In this document: piece after piece, positions 37,508 to 46,337 of the stretch
Numbering within the stretch: position 1 is the first letter of the stretch
Layout: every line of letters begins with the position of its first letter
NCBI RefSeq assembly: GCF_002838765.1
Contig: NZ_CP025120.1
Coordinates: 1,550,001 to 1,614,000 of the forward strand
Source of the DNA: Kangiella profundi
Lineage (GTDB): Bacteria; Pseudomonadota; Gammaproteobacteria; Enterobacterales; Kangiellaceae
Reading direction: 5' to 3'
Length of the DNA: 64,000 bases
Made by a program: the position numbers and the translations under genes
The notes under the pieces: generated by a model
The model's input: only the letters and a program-made list of their open reading frames with translations
What the model was told of the DNA's origin: nothing
Databases searched by the model: none

Positions 37508-38629
37508 TTAAATCATTCCATAAGGCCAGTTTTCACGAATCACATGAACTGGTAATCGTTTCAAGACATCTAAAGCAAATGCTTTATCTTTTTCATCTAA
37601 TGACTTTAATGCATAGGCACGCAACAAACTCTGTAGCGCCTTACCAAACATTGGCGGATCGAGCATTTCACCTTCAAACTTGATGGCTCCACCTAAGAGA
37701 GCATCCGCATCAATTGCGGCCTGAAGTATATTAACGTTACGCTCAATCTGTAACGGCGATGGTGTGAATGCCACTTTACATAAGTGAATATGAAAAGGAT
37801 GGATAACCTGCTTGCCGGTAAGACCCATTTGAGCCTCAACCAAAGCGTGTTGATGGACGACATGTGATTCTCTCTCTCCATGTAAATCTAACCAACGACG
37901 CACATCATGCGGCTCAATATAACTCTCAGGCATTGGCGTTTTGTTTATTAATACTTCAACACCACCAATCACACCTTTACCCGCAATACGAGCTTCAAGT
38001 AATAGCATGCGCAGGTAAGTTTTAAGCTCATCAATCCAACCCTCCGGAGTCAAATGAATTGCCATGGCCTTGGAGAAATCGTGTATACCAAAAACCACAT
38101 GTCGAACCGTTGAATACTGCATCAATTCCGGTGAGATTTTGAGCGAGCGTGGATGTTCAATGATTGGCTGAATTTCTATGTTGGTGTTTACGCCAACTAA
38201 CCATGATGACAAGTCGCGAATCTCTGCGGCCCCATACACTTCTCCCGCTTTGGCTAAAACAATGACATCAATGAAGTCTGACATGTCGCGAATCAGCTTC
38301 AAGTCTTCTTCATATTCATCAGTGCGGAATGGATTGATTCTAACTGCGATTTGAAAGTTTCTATTTTCGAATAAGGGAAGCTCCTGTCTTAATAACTCCC
38401 GGCTCATGGCCTTCTGGCGGCAACCATCTTCTAAATCAAAAAGTAAGGTGTGAGCACTGGTATTATGGGCGTATTTTCTCATCCGCGCAGAAGCCTGCTC
38501 CATCGTTTCATAGACCCCATCTGCAGGAGAGTATTTGACTGGCGGATAATACAACTGAATCCCTGGCCAGAAGCCCCCTAAAACTATCTGTTCGTCCACT
38601 TTTTCCAAGAAAGAATGCTCTTGCATCAT
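37508..38629 (-). CDS. Long CitE-like CoA-ester lyase
   Basis: This 373-residue HpcH/HpaI-CitE superfamily protein is about 70 residues longer than the CitE paralog in the same operon. Visible features are HTLLFDLEDGCRQKAMS, arginine in IAVRINPFRTDEYEED, the Mg-ligand Glu in IQPIIEHPRSL, Asp in VVFGIHDFSKAM, and GKQVIHPFHIHLCKVAF. The N-terminal extension (about residues 1-60) and the C-terminal helical tail ending ENWPYGMI are distinctive. It is the first gene of the operon. Substrate is unknown; the two CitE paralogs may act on successive or different intermediates. Confidence 0.8.
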   Translation of the reverse strand: MMQEHSFLEKVDEQIVLGGFWPGIQLYYPPVKYSPADGVYETMEQASARMRKYAHNTSAHTLLFDLEDGCRQKAMSRELLRQELPLFENRNFQIAVRINPFRTDEYEEDLKLIRDMSDFIDVIVLAKAGEVYGAAEIRDLSSWLVGVNTNIEIQPIIEHPRSLKISPELMQYSTVRHVVFGIHDFSKAMAIHLTPEGWIDELKTYLRMLLLEARIAGKGVIGGVEVLINKTPMPESYIEPHDVRRWLDLHGERESHVVHQHALVEAQMGLTGKQVIHPFHIHLCKVAFTPSPLQIERNVNILQAAIDADALLGGAIKFEGEMLDPPMFGKALQSLLRAYALKSLDEKDKAFALDVLKRLPVHVIRENWPYGMI

Positions 38630-38793
38630 TTTAACTAATCCGACCAGTTATTTTGCATAAATAAATCATATTCAAACGATTATTTCAAATTTTTGTTTGA
38701 ATTTTATTCGCTCCGCGCTAGTATTAATTGGACAACGCACCTGGACAATAGGTTGCAACACAAGTTATCTAATTGATAAATAAGGAGAATATA
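38630..38793. promoter_or_regulatory. Divergent control region of the CitE loci
   Basis: This 164-base gap has an 18-base palindrome, TTCAAA-N6-TTTGAA (38684-38701), with a further TTCAAA at 38671. The palindrome overlaps the -35 (TTGAAT, 38697-38702) of a plausible promoter for the rightward gene (-10 TAGTAT at 38719-38724, 16-base spacing). A direct repeat TGGACAA occurs twice, 13 bases apart (38729-38748 region). This layout fits a shared regulator binding site; no regulator gene is adjacent. Confidence 0.5.
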
Positions 38794-39786
38794 GTGAGTT
38801 CAAAGGTCCATCCGAAAGATGCATTATTTGATGCCGAAAAGCCATTTCCAGTCATTCCTACCTGTGAACACTTTGCCGGCAGCGAAAAATTAATCCGAAA
38901 AGCTCTCGAAATGCAGGACACCATTGGACCAGTATTTGACATCACTTGTGACTGTGAAGATGGGGCGCAGGCGGGCAAAGAAAAAGAACATGCCGAAATG
39001 ATTGCCACAGTATTATCCAGCGATGAGAATAAGCACAAAATGGCTGGCGTTCGCATCCACGACTATCAGCACCCCCACTGGAAAGCTGACCTTGATATTC
39101 TGATTCCAAAAATTGGCAACATAGTTACCTACTTTACTCTTCCAAAAACCACCTGTGCCGCTCATATTCAGGAAATGGTCGATTACATCAAGTCTCTATG
39201 CCAGCAAAATGGAATAAAACGTTCAATCCCAGTACATGTCCTGATTGAAACTCATGGTGCACTGAGAGAAGTATGGGAGATTGCCAAAATTGATACGGTT
39301 CAGGTATTGGACTTCGGAATGATGGATTTTGTCAGCAGCCATCAGGGAGCCATCCCTGCTACGTGCATGAGAAGTCCAGGCCAATTTGAACACCCACTGC
39401 TTGCACGAGCCAAGGTTGAAATGTCAGCGGCGGCACTGGCGAATGGTGTTGTCCCATCACACAATGTCACTTTGGATTTGAAAAATCCCTACCAGACATA
39501 CAAGGATGCTGAACGTGCTCGTAACGAGTTTGGCTTCCTACGGATGTGGAGTATTTACCCAACCCAAATCCAGTCGATAGTAGATGCCATGAAGCCGGAC
39601 TACTCAGAAGTTAACGATGCAGCCAATATCCTGATAGCAGCACAGGACAATCATTGGGGACCTATCCAATATGAAGGCGAACTGCATGACCGGGCAACCT
39701 ACCGTTACTACTGGCAGCTTTTGGAACGCGCTCATGTCAGTGGTTTAAAGCTTCCGGAAGAAGCTCAAACGCGGTTCTTCGCTTAA
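38794..39786 (+). CDS. Third CitE-like CoA-ester lyase (HpcH/HpaI family)
   Basis: The protein has 330 residues from GTG 38794, preferred because AAGGAG lies 7 bases upstream; the frame is open to a TTG at 38773. It belongs to the CitE-like subgroup also seen next to TCA-cycle genes in betaproteobacteria (recollection). Features are FDITCDCEDGAQAGKEKEH, arginine in AGVRIHDYQHPHW, the Mg-ligand Glu in VLIETHGALREV, Asp in LDFGMMDFVSSHQGAIP, and LRMWSIYPTQIQSIVDAM. It is transcribed away from the four-gene CitE/Mch operon and ends at a strong bidirectional terminator. Confidence 0.82.
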   Translation: MSSKVHPKDALFDAEKPFPVIPTCEHFAGSEKLIRKALEMQDTIGPVFDITCDCEDGAQAGKEKEHAEMIATVLSSDENKHKMAGVRIHDYQHPHWKADLDILIPKIGNIVTYFTLPKTTCAAHIQEMVDYIKSLCQQNGIKRSIPVHVLIETHGALREVWEIAKIDTVQVLDFGMMDFVSSHQGAIPATCMRSPGQFEHPLLARAKVEMSAAALANGVVPSHNVTLDLKNPYQTYKDAERARNEFGFLRMWSIYPTQIQSIVDAMKPDYSEVNDAANILIAAQDNHWGPIQYEGELHDRATYRYYWQLLERAHVSGLKLPEEAQTRFFA

Positions 39787-39806
39787 ATTAACCTCATTCC
39801 AAAAAC

Positions 39807-39836
39807 AAAAAAGCAGCCTTACTTGGCTGCTTTTTT
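39807..39836. terminator. Bidirectional terminator
   Basis: A 12-bp perfect stem, AAAAAAGCAGCC / GGCTGCTTTTTT, with a 6-base loop lies between convergent genes and can serve both. Confidence 0.92.
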
Positions 39837-39852
39837 AATCTAGGATTTCAAC

Positions 39853-42090
39853 TTAAAACTGAAATGCATAACTGAATTTTGAGAATAAAGTTTTGCCTGT
39901 TCTTTCAAATTGATTAACCGTATTATCCTCAAAGCCATTATCCGAATAACCCAAATAGAAAACCGTTCTTGGGTTCCATTTGTAACCGTATAACAACTGT
40001 CTATCGATAATGGTTTCGCGGCTTACCTGATTAGGATTTGAATAGAGGGGAGCATTATAATCAACATCGGTATACCGTATGACAAACTTTAAATAACTGT
40101 ATTGGTCAAATTGATAGCGCGTATCAAAGTTAAAAATATCAGCTTTGAATAATTGTCCCTGCTCTACATCGAAATCGGTGAACTGCCACTCTCCTCCGAA
40201 TGACCAATGTTGTGTTACTTGCCAATTGCTATAAACACCGTATTCCTGATAAGTAGCAGCCCGAGCATTTCTATAATCAATACCATCGCCCCAGCGAATG
40301 TTATACCCTACTCTCAATGCATTCACCGGGTAAAAAGAACCACTGTGCGAGTAATATTTTTGTGGGAACCAGTTATTCTGATAGAACTCATAACTTACAT
40401 TTCCAACTAAGGTGAATCCTGAGCGATATTCACCATTAGCATTTAAAGTTATCGTCGCTAAATCCCAAAGCTTCTGATCAGTATACTCAGTAACTCGCTC
40501 ACCTTTAACCTGTAGGCTATAGTCGGAAAAGAAATCATTATTTTCTTCAGTTCCATACCAGTTTCGTTTAACACCAAAAGCCTGACGGTCGTAACCTACC
40601 TGAGGTTTGTAGCCCAGATCGGCTCTAAAATCATTATCAAAGTCAATATGAGTTGCGAAAACATCCCAATCGCGTCCGTTATGAGAGTAGTTCACGCGAT
40701 ACCCAAGACCATCACTGCTTGGCGCCAACCCATACTGTTGCTGAAGCTGCTCAGGATTTTCTGTATCCGAATACATAACTTCGTAGCGCAGTTCATCAAC
40801 ATTGGTGATCATATATTTGCCATCAATAGCAGCAACACTATTTCGATAACCATCAGTACTACGGTGAGTAATCATGCCGCCAATTTGAGATTTTTCGCCG
40901 AGGTCATATGCATATCTGGCTGCGAAAACGTCAGACTCAATATCACTACCATTAACATCTGTAAGTCGAGCCAGAGATGAGCTTAAGCTGCCTGGTATTA
41001 AAAAGGAGGTTTGTTGATCACGACTCGCTAAAATACCAAAGGAATGGCCTTCATTCTTTCCAATGTATTTGGCTCCAAAATCTGGGTTTGCAATTGTCCG
41101 TGTGTTTAGCAAGGTGAAGGGAGTTCTAAAATACTCAGCTCCTTCTAAAAAGAATGGACGCTTTTCTGAATAAAATAAAGAGAACTGAGTGTTCACGTCT
41201 AGCTGAGCAGCGTCTGTCTCAACTTGTGAAAAATCCGGGTTTATGGTGGCATTTAATACCGATGAATCTGTTATTCCCCAACGCAGGTCGAGACCTGTTT
41301 CCCAGTCAACCCCCTCTCCTTGCCACGAAGGTTCAGACGGTGGATTACGTGTCTGTGAGTCCTGTGCAACAATATAAGGGGTCATCTCAAGATTGCGACC
41401 ACTTTCGATACCTTCAAAGCCTTCTGCTTTATTTATCTGGCAAACAAAACAGTTGATATCCCGTCTCTGTGGCGAATGAGCCAGTCGATACATATAGCCT
41501 CGAGGATAGAACCTTACGAAGTCTATGCCCCATTTATCACTATTTTCTGGAAACCTAAGGACCTTAAAGGGTAACTTTATTTCAACGTTATAGCCGGTCT
41601 TGGTAATGTGAGCAGCGCTGAACCAGATACCATTCCAGGATGTATCCTCTGAAAGACTTACATCGTCTTCGATGCTATCAGATTGAACTCCCACTGGGTT
41701 AACAAAGAAGTTATATGCTTTTCGTCCATCATTGAATGTGTCTACTTTAAAGCCTACCTGGTCATCACCCCATCCATCACGATCCCGAAAGGAATAATGC
41801 AGCTTTGATGGCTCAGGATCTTCTGCGACGAATGCAACCAACAAAGATTCACCGTTTTGAACGACATAAGCGGTAGTTGCAACAGGAGATTGTGTGTTTT
41901 CGCCAGGTCGGGTTTCATAATCCAGCGAGACTTTTGTAGCCTTACTCCAAATGGCCTCATCAAGCTTGCCATCCAGGGTAATATCCCCTTCTACTTTTGG
42001 AATATTGATATTTTCAAGAGATTGGCTTTCGGCAGCGATAAAAAGCGATACAGACGCTATCAAACAGCAGCTGGACTTTAGTAAATACAT
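39853..42090 (-). CDS. DUF5916 outer-membrane protein with CBM9-like domain
   Basis: This 745-residue protein has a signal peptide (about residues 1-20). The N-terminal part is a carbohydrate-binding-module-9-like domain (VEGDITLDGKLDEAIWSKA, then RDRDGWGDDQVGFKVDTF and YNFFVNPVGVQSDS). The rest is rich in alternating hydrophobic/aromatic strands and ends with an aromatic residue (SYAFQF), as outer-membrane barrels do; the SEKRPFFLEGAEYF segment is typical of DUF5916. Role is unknown, possibly linked to surface proteins or peptidases. It is flanked by terminators on both sides and appears monocistronic. Confidence 0.85.
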   Translation of the reverse strand: MYLLKSSCCLIASVSLFIAAESQSLENINIPKVEGDITLDGKLDEAIWSKATKVSLDYETRPGENTQSPVATTAYVVQNGESLLVAFVAEDPEPSKLHYSFRDRDGWGDDQVGFKVDTFNDGRKAYNFFVNPVGVQSDSIEDDVSLSEDTSWNGIWFSAAHITKTGYNVEIKLPFKVLRFPENSDKWGIDFVRFYPRGYMYRLAHSPQRRDINCFVCQINKAEGFEGIESGRNLEMTPYIVAQDSQTRNPPSEPSWQGEGVDWETGLDLRWGITDSSVLNATINPDFSQVETDAAQLDVNTQFSLFYSEKRPFFLEGAEYFRTPFTLLNTRTIANPDFGAKYIGKNEGHSFGILASRDQQTSFLIPGSLSSSLARLTDVNGSDIESDVFAARYAYDLGEKSQIGGMITHRSTDGYRNSVAAIDGKYMITNVDELRYEVMYSDTENPEQLQQQYGLAPSSDGLGYRVNYSHNGRDWDVFATHIDFDNDFRADLGYKPQVGYDRQAFGVKRNWYGTEENNDFFSDYSLQVKGERVTEYTDQKLWDLATITLNANGEYRSGFTLVGNVSYEFYQNNWFPQKYYSHSGSFYPVNALRVGYNIRWGDGIDYRNARAATYQEYGVYSNWQVTQHWSFGGEWQFTDFDVEQGQLFKADIFNFDTRYQFDQYSYLKFVIRYTDVDYNAPLYSNPNQVSRETIIDRQLLYGYKWNPRTVFYLGYSDNGFEDNTVNQFERTGKTLFSKFSYAFQF

Positions 42091-42211
42091 TCTTGTTTTC
42101 GATTTCCTTCAAAATGGTGATTATTGTAATTAAATTAGAAACTTATGATGGTTAAACTTGTAACAGGATATTACAAGCATGACTGAACTACAAGAAGCCG
42201 CCCAACAACAA

Positions 42212-42238
42212 AAAAAGCAGCTGAATCAGCTGCTTTTT
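42212..42238 (-). terminator. Terminator after GlyGly-CTERM gene
   Basis: A 12-bp perfect stem, AAAAAGCAGCTG / CAGCTGCTTTTT, has a 3-base loop and lies 21 bases after the stop on the minus strand. Confidence 0.92.
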
Positions 42239-42259
42239 ATGACTTGGTTTTTGATTAAA

Positions 42260-43492
42260 TTAGCGACGTCTGAACCAGGCGAATAATCCCAGTAGCGATA
42301 AGCCCAGCAATCCCCAGCTACCTCCTCCTGAGCCATAACTGGTTGATGAAGGTGGTGGCGTCACTGTTGTGCTACGAATATCGCGTCCTGCATCCTCAAG
42401 TGGTACCTCAAGCAATGATGAAAACTCACTGGAAACATCGTCCAACACCTCACCCGTATCAGCATCTATAAGTTCAATGCGGAAATCATAATAGTCTGTT
42501 GGATAGCCTGACTGCCATTCAGCATCAATTGAAATCACGTCATCAGCGCTGGAGCCAACTACAGTAAAGACTGCCGTTTCCGTTTCATATTCCCAACTGT
42601 AGCCAGGTACTCTCTGATAAAGAATCGCATAGACATCTCTTGAGGATTGCTCAGTGTCGACATCGAAGCTGATGGTAAAGTCACGATAAAAACCATCATT
42701 ATCGTTATCAGTCCAGATTTCAGTCTTGACCGTAGTTACCCAGGTATTGCTGGATACATTGCCAGACTCATAAGTTTTATCTTCAAGCGGCAACCAGCCA
42801 AGATCTGCATCGTCATATTCTGAATAGGTATCCACAACCCCAGAATAACCGTACTCAAACAGGTCAATTAATACTTCATATCGACCGGGAGGAAAACCAC
42901 TATTGAGTTTTGTGGTTACCGTGTAGTCATCAGAATAATTATCCCCATAAATGGTAAACACATCTGTTGTGTAGTAATGAGTCCACTCACTGTCACCATT
43001 TTTACGGATAAACATTTCTGCATATACGTCATAATATTCATCATAATATGCGTCTACATCAAAATTAACGCTAAGCTTTGTGTAGTAGCCATCACCATCG
43101 TAATCTTCTGACAAATATACAGAGCCATCATATACGTAAAGGTGGTTCATTCCTGAACTCATGCTCTTTTCAGACTTCTCAGGAAGATTGCTTTTTTGTG
43201 CACGCATTTCACTACGAGTTTTAGCAGTAGTCTTATCCAACTCAAGCTGAAGCTCAGCTTTAAGGTCAGTTGTAACCTGCTTTGAAGAGTAAGATGAAGT
43301 TCGATTACTATCTGCAGGAACTTTATCAGTTTTATTAGCAACCTCTCCTGTTTCTTTCTGCTGTATTTCTACACTGGTAGTGGCTGATTTTGCAGATATT
43401 TTAACCTGTGGTTCACCCGCCATTGCCTGCCCGGCAAATAATATTGCAGAGAGTGTTACTCCAAGTGGCACTAATGTTTTGTTTATACTCAT
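42260..43492 (-). CDS. GlyGly-CTERM surface protein with two tandem domains
   Basis: The protein has 410 residues from ATG 43492, chosen because AAAGGAG precedes it and a signal peptide (ending GQAMA) follows; the frame is open 69 bases further upstream. The C-terminus is a GlyGly-CTERM sorting signal: SYGSGGGSWG, a hydrophobic helix and FAWFRRR, normally processed by a rhombosortase. The body has two related beta-rich units (about residues 120-245 and 250-375) rich in Tyr and Asp, with Asp-rich loops of calcium-binding type (DYDGDGYY, DNDNDGFY). It resembles proteins called choice-of-anchor H; function is unknown. Confidence 0.8.
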   Translation of the reverse strand: MSINKTLVPLGVTLSAILFAGQAMAGEPQVKISAKSATTSVEIQQKETGEVANKTDKVPADSNRTSSYSSKQVTTDLKAELQLELDKTTAKTRSEMRAQKSNLPEKSEKSMSSGMNHLYVYDGSVYLSEDYDGDGYYTKLSVNFDVDAYYDEYYDVYAEMFIRKNGDSEWTHYYTTDVFTIYGDNYSDDYTVTTKLNSGFPPGRYEVLIDLFEYGYSGVVDTYSEYDDADLGWLPLEDKTYESGNVSSNTWVTTVKTEIWTDNDNDGFYRDFTISFDVDTEQSSRDVYAILYQRVPGYSWEYETETAVFTVVGSSADDVISIDAEWQSGYPTDYYDFRIELIDADTGEVLDDVSSEFSSLLEVPLEDAGRDIRSTTVTPPPSSTSYGSGGGSWGLLGLSLLGLFAWFRRR

Positions 43493-43711
43493 AATCGACT
43501 CCTTTAATCCCTCTAGGTAACAATTTAAATCAACATTAGAGGGTGGGTAATACTTACGCATTGCTCATCAATGGCTTCATTAAAGCAATGGTCAACTGAA
43601 TCCTTCCTGAACTGAAATGATGAAAATTTGCCAATGATGGCACGTATTCGGCTGTGGAAATTTCACTGCTATAACCTATAATGACAGCAAAATAGAAGAT
43701 CGAGAGCACTT

Positions 43712-44443
43712 ATGCCATTACCTACTTTTCGTGTGGAATTAACCGAAAACGAACAGATAACGCCTAAAGTCCATAAGCTAGTATTCAAGTTTGTGGAACC
43801 ACAACATTTCACCTATATTCCTGGACAGTTTGTATCCTTCATTCTCCCACACGAGGGCGATAAGCCATTAAAACGTAGTTATTCCATCGCCAATCTTGAG
43901 CAAAGCCCTGAAAACACCCAGTATCTTGAGATCGTTGTAGCTTATGTTGAAGGCGGCAAAGCAACCGAGTTCTTCTTTAATGCCAAGCTAGGCATAGAAA
44001 TCGATATTACCGGCCCATTTGGACTACTATATCTACCCAAAGAATTACCTAAGCGAGTATTTCTAGTTGGTACCGGAACGGGCGTCGCTCCATATCGCTG
44101 CATGCTCAATCAGCTTAAAAATTATCCTGACACTGAGTTTCATATTCTTTTTGGGGCTCAATATGAAGAAGACATGTTCTACTTGGATGATTTCAAACAT
44201 GCAGCTCAGCAGGACAATATCTTTTTCCATCGTTGCTTAAGCCGACAGGATCCTTTACCAACAGACTGCGATAAAGGGTATGTTCAAAATACCTTGGGAA
44301 ACCTCCAGCCTAACCCTGAAACCGATCTGGTGTATTTGTGTGGTAACCCCAATATGGTTGACGATGTATTTAATCTCTTAAAAGAGAAAGAGTTCGGTGT
44401 TAAGCAGGTTAAACGAGAAAAATACGTATTTAGCAAATATTAA
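43712..44443 (+). CDS. Ferredoxin/flavodoxin-NADP reductase family protein
   Basis: This 243-residue FAD flavoprotein of the FNR family moves electrons between NADPH and ferredoxin or flavodoxin, or a similar carrier. The FAD domain has YIPGQFVSFILP and the RSYSIAN motif (RxYS-x-x-N type), and the NAD(P) domain has VFLVGTGTGVAPYRCML and VYLCGNPNMVDDVF. The C-terminus ends KYVFSKY, with an aromatic final residue near the flavin as in plant- and bacterial-type FNRs. It stands alone, 20 bases before the M49-like gene in the same direction, so the two may be cotranscribed. Confidence 0.87.
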   Translation: MPLPTFRVELTENEQITPKVHKLVFKFVEPQHFTYIPGQFVSFILPHEGDKPLKRSYSIANLEQSPENTQYLEIVVAYVEGGKATEFFFNAKLGIEIDITGPFGLLYLPKELPKRVFLVGTGTGVAPYRCMLNQLKNYPDTEFHILFGAQYEEDMFYLDDFKHAAQQDNIFFHRCLSRQDPLPTDCDKGYVQNTLGNLQPNPETDLVYLCGNPNMVDDVFNLLKEKEFGVKQVKREKYVFSKY

Positions 44444-44463
44444 GATAAGAATGGGAAACGACT

Positions 44464-46197
44464 ATGAATAAAACTTTATTATTGAAAAAGACGGTATGCA
44501 GCTTAGCAGTTGCTTTAGCACTAGCAATTGGCGGTTGCAACAATGAACAAGAAACGACGAAAACTCCAGCAGCAGAACAGCCAAAAACCGAAGTGACGGC
44601 CGAAGTTAAAACTTCAGCTTCAGATCAAGATGTGATCAAAGAAAGTGTTGAATACAGTCGCTTCGATATTTATGCACCTTTTACTTTGACCAGCGACCTA
44701 TCTCACCTATCTGATAATCAGAAGCAAATGATCGCACTGCTGATTGATGCAGGAAAGATTATGGATAATCTATTCTGGAAGCAATCTTATGGCAATAAAG
44801 AAGAGCTGCTTTCTAAAATTCAAGATCCAAAAGCTAAGCAATTTGCAGTAATTAACTATGGCCCATGGGATAGACTGGACGGTAATAAAGCTTTCATTGA
44901 AGGTTATGAGCAAAAGAATAAAGGTGCTCAGTTTTATCCGTCAGATATGACAGTTGCACAATTTGAAGCCTGGGAAGAAGAAGATAAAGACGGCCTTTAC
45001 TCGCTTGTTCGACGCGATGAAAACGGTGACTTAACACTAATACCTTATTCAGTTGCATTTAGGGAAGAGCTGGAGAAAGCCAGCAAACTATTAAAAGAGG
45101 CTTCAAAACTGGCTGAAAACGAAGGATTTAAGCAATATCTCGAGCTTCGTGCCGATGCTCTTTTGACTGATAATTACCAACCTTCGGACCTGGCCTGGAT
45201 GGATATGAAAACGAACCCAGTTGAGTTGGTTATTGGCCCTATCGAAAACTATGAAGACCAGCTATTTGGTTACAAAACAGCCTTCTCCGCTTACGTTCTA
45301 ATCAAGGATCTTGAGTGGAGTGAACGCCTATCTCGCTTTGCGGCATTCCTTCCAGAACTGCAAAAAGGTTTACCTGTTGAAGATAAATATAAACAAGAAA
45401 TGCCGGGCACTGATAGTGACCTGAATGCATATGATGTTGTCTATTATGCAGGCGATAGCAATGCAGGCTCTAAAACCATAGCCATTAACCTACCGAATGA
45501 TGAACAGGTACAGCTGGCTAAAGGTACTCGCCGCTTGCAGCTGAAAAATGCCATGCGAGCCAAGTTTGATAAAATCTTGGTACCCATTTCAGAGCAGCTC
45601 ATTGAGCCAGAGCAACGCAAACACATAACTTTTGATGCCTTCTTTGCCAACACAATGTTCCATGAAGTCGCTCATGGACTGGGTATCAAAAATACTATCG
45701 ATGGTTCAAATACGGTGAGAGCAGCGCTTAAAGATACCGCATCAGCCCTGGAAGAAGGTAAAGCTGATATTCTGGGTCTTTATATGGTTAGCAAGCTTTA
45801 TGAAAAAGGCGAAATAAAAGATGGCGAGCTTATGGATAATTACGTGACCTTCCTGGCCGGCATCTTCCGCTCTGTTCGCTTTGGAGCATCCAGCGCACAC
45901 GGCCGAGCAAACATGGTTCGCTTTAACTTCTTTAAAGAAGCAGGCGCTTTCAGCCGCGATCCGGAAACAGGCTACTACAAAGTGAACTTCGACAAAATGA
46001 CTGAAGCGGTTGACGCCCTGTCCAATAAAATCCTGACCATTCAAGGCAATGGCGACTATGAAACAGCTAAACAACTTCTTGAAGAACAGGGGATCATTGA
46101 CGATCAGTTAGCCAGCGATTTGAAGATGTTAGAAGAAAAGCAGATACCTGTAGATGTTGTTTTCAATCAAGGTAAAGAAGTATTGGGCTTAAAATAA
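44464..46197 (+). CDS. M49-like (dipeptidyl-peptidase III-type) lipoprotein
   Basis: This 577-residue protein has a lipoprotein signal with lipobox AIGGC, so it is membrane-anchored in the periplasm. The zinc site is unusual: FHEVAHGLGIKN gives HExxH followed by GxG, and EEGKADILGLYM supplies the third, glutamate, ligand. This matches Nudix/DPP3-like zinc hydrolases of family M49 that carry HExxH rather than the HExxxH of classic dipeptidyl-peptidase III. ANTMFHEVAHG and YVTFLAGIFRSVRFGASSAHG are further family-like segments. It would remove dipeptides from oligopeptides (inference). A terminator follows, separating it from tusD. Confidence 0.82.
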   Translation: MNKTLLLKKTVCSLAVALALAIGGCNNEQETTKTPAAEQPKTEVTAEVKTSASDQDVIKESVEYSRFDIYAPFTLTSDLSHLSDNQKQMIALLIDAGKIMDNLFWKQSYGNKEELLSKIQDPKAKQFAVINYGPWDRLDGNKAFIEGYEQKNKGAQFYPSDMTVAQFEAWEEEDKDGLYSLVRRDENGDLTLIPYSVAFREELEKASKLLKEASKLAENEGFKQYLELRADALLTDNYQPSDLAWMDMKTNPVELVIGPIENYEDQLFGYKTAFSAYVLIKDLEWSERLSRFAAFLPELQKGLPVEDKYKQEMPGTDSDLNAYDVVYYAGDSNAGSKTIAINLPNDEQVQLAKGTRRLQLKNAMRAKFDKILVPISEQLIEPEQRKHITFDAFFANTMFHEVAHGLGIKNTIDGSNTVRAALKDTASALEEGKADILGLYMVSKLYEKGEIKDGELMDNYVTFLAGIFRSVRFGASSAHGRANMVRFNFFKEAGAFSRDPETGYYKVNFDKMTEAVDALSNKILTIQGNGDYETAKQLLEEQGIIDDQLASDLKMLEEKQIPVDVVFNQGKEVLGLK

Positions 46198-46217
46198 TCA
46201 ATACGAAAGAGTTAAAC

Positions 46218-46239
46218 AGGCGCCTACGGGCGCCTTTTT
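46218..46239 (+). terminator. Terminator after M49-like gene
   Basis: A 7-bp GC-rich stem, AGGCGCC / GGCGCCT, with a TACG loop is followed by TTTT, 20 bases after the stop. Confidence 0.88.
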
Positions 46240-46337
46240 AATGTCTGACAATTGGCCAGTGCATGATGACTAGGCCTTAGTCGAGCACTCTGTTAAAATG
46301 CGCACATCTTGACTGCGAGCAATCAGACAACCAAACA

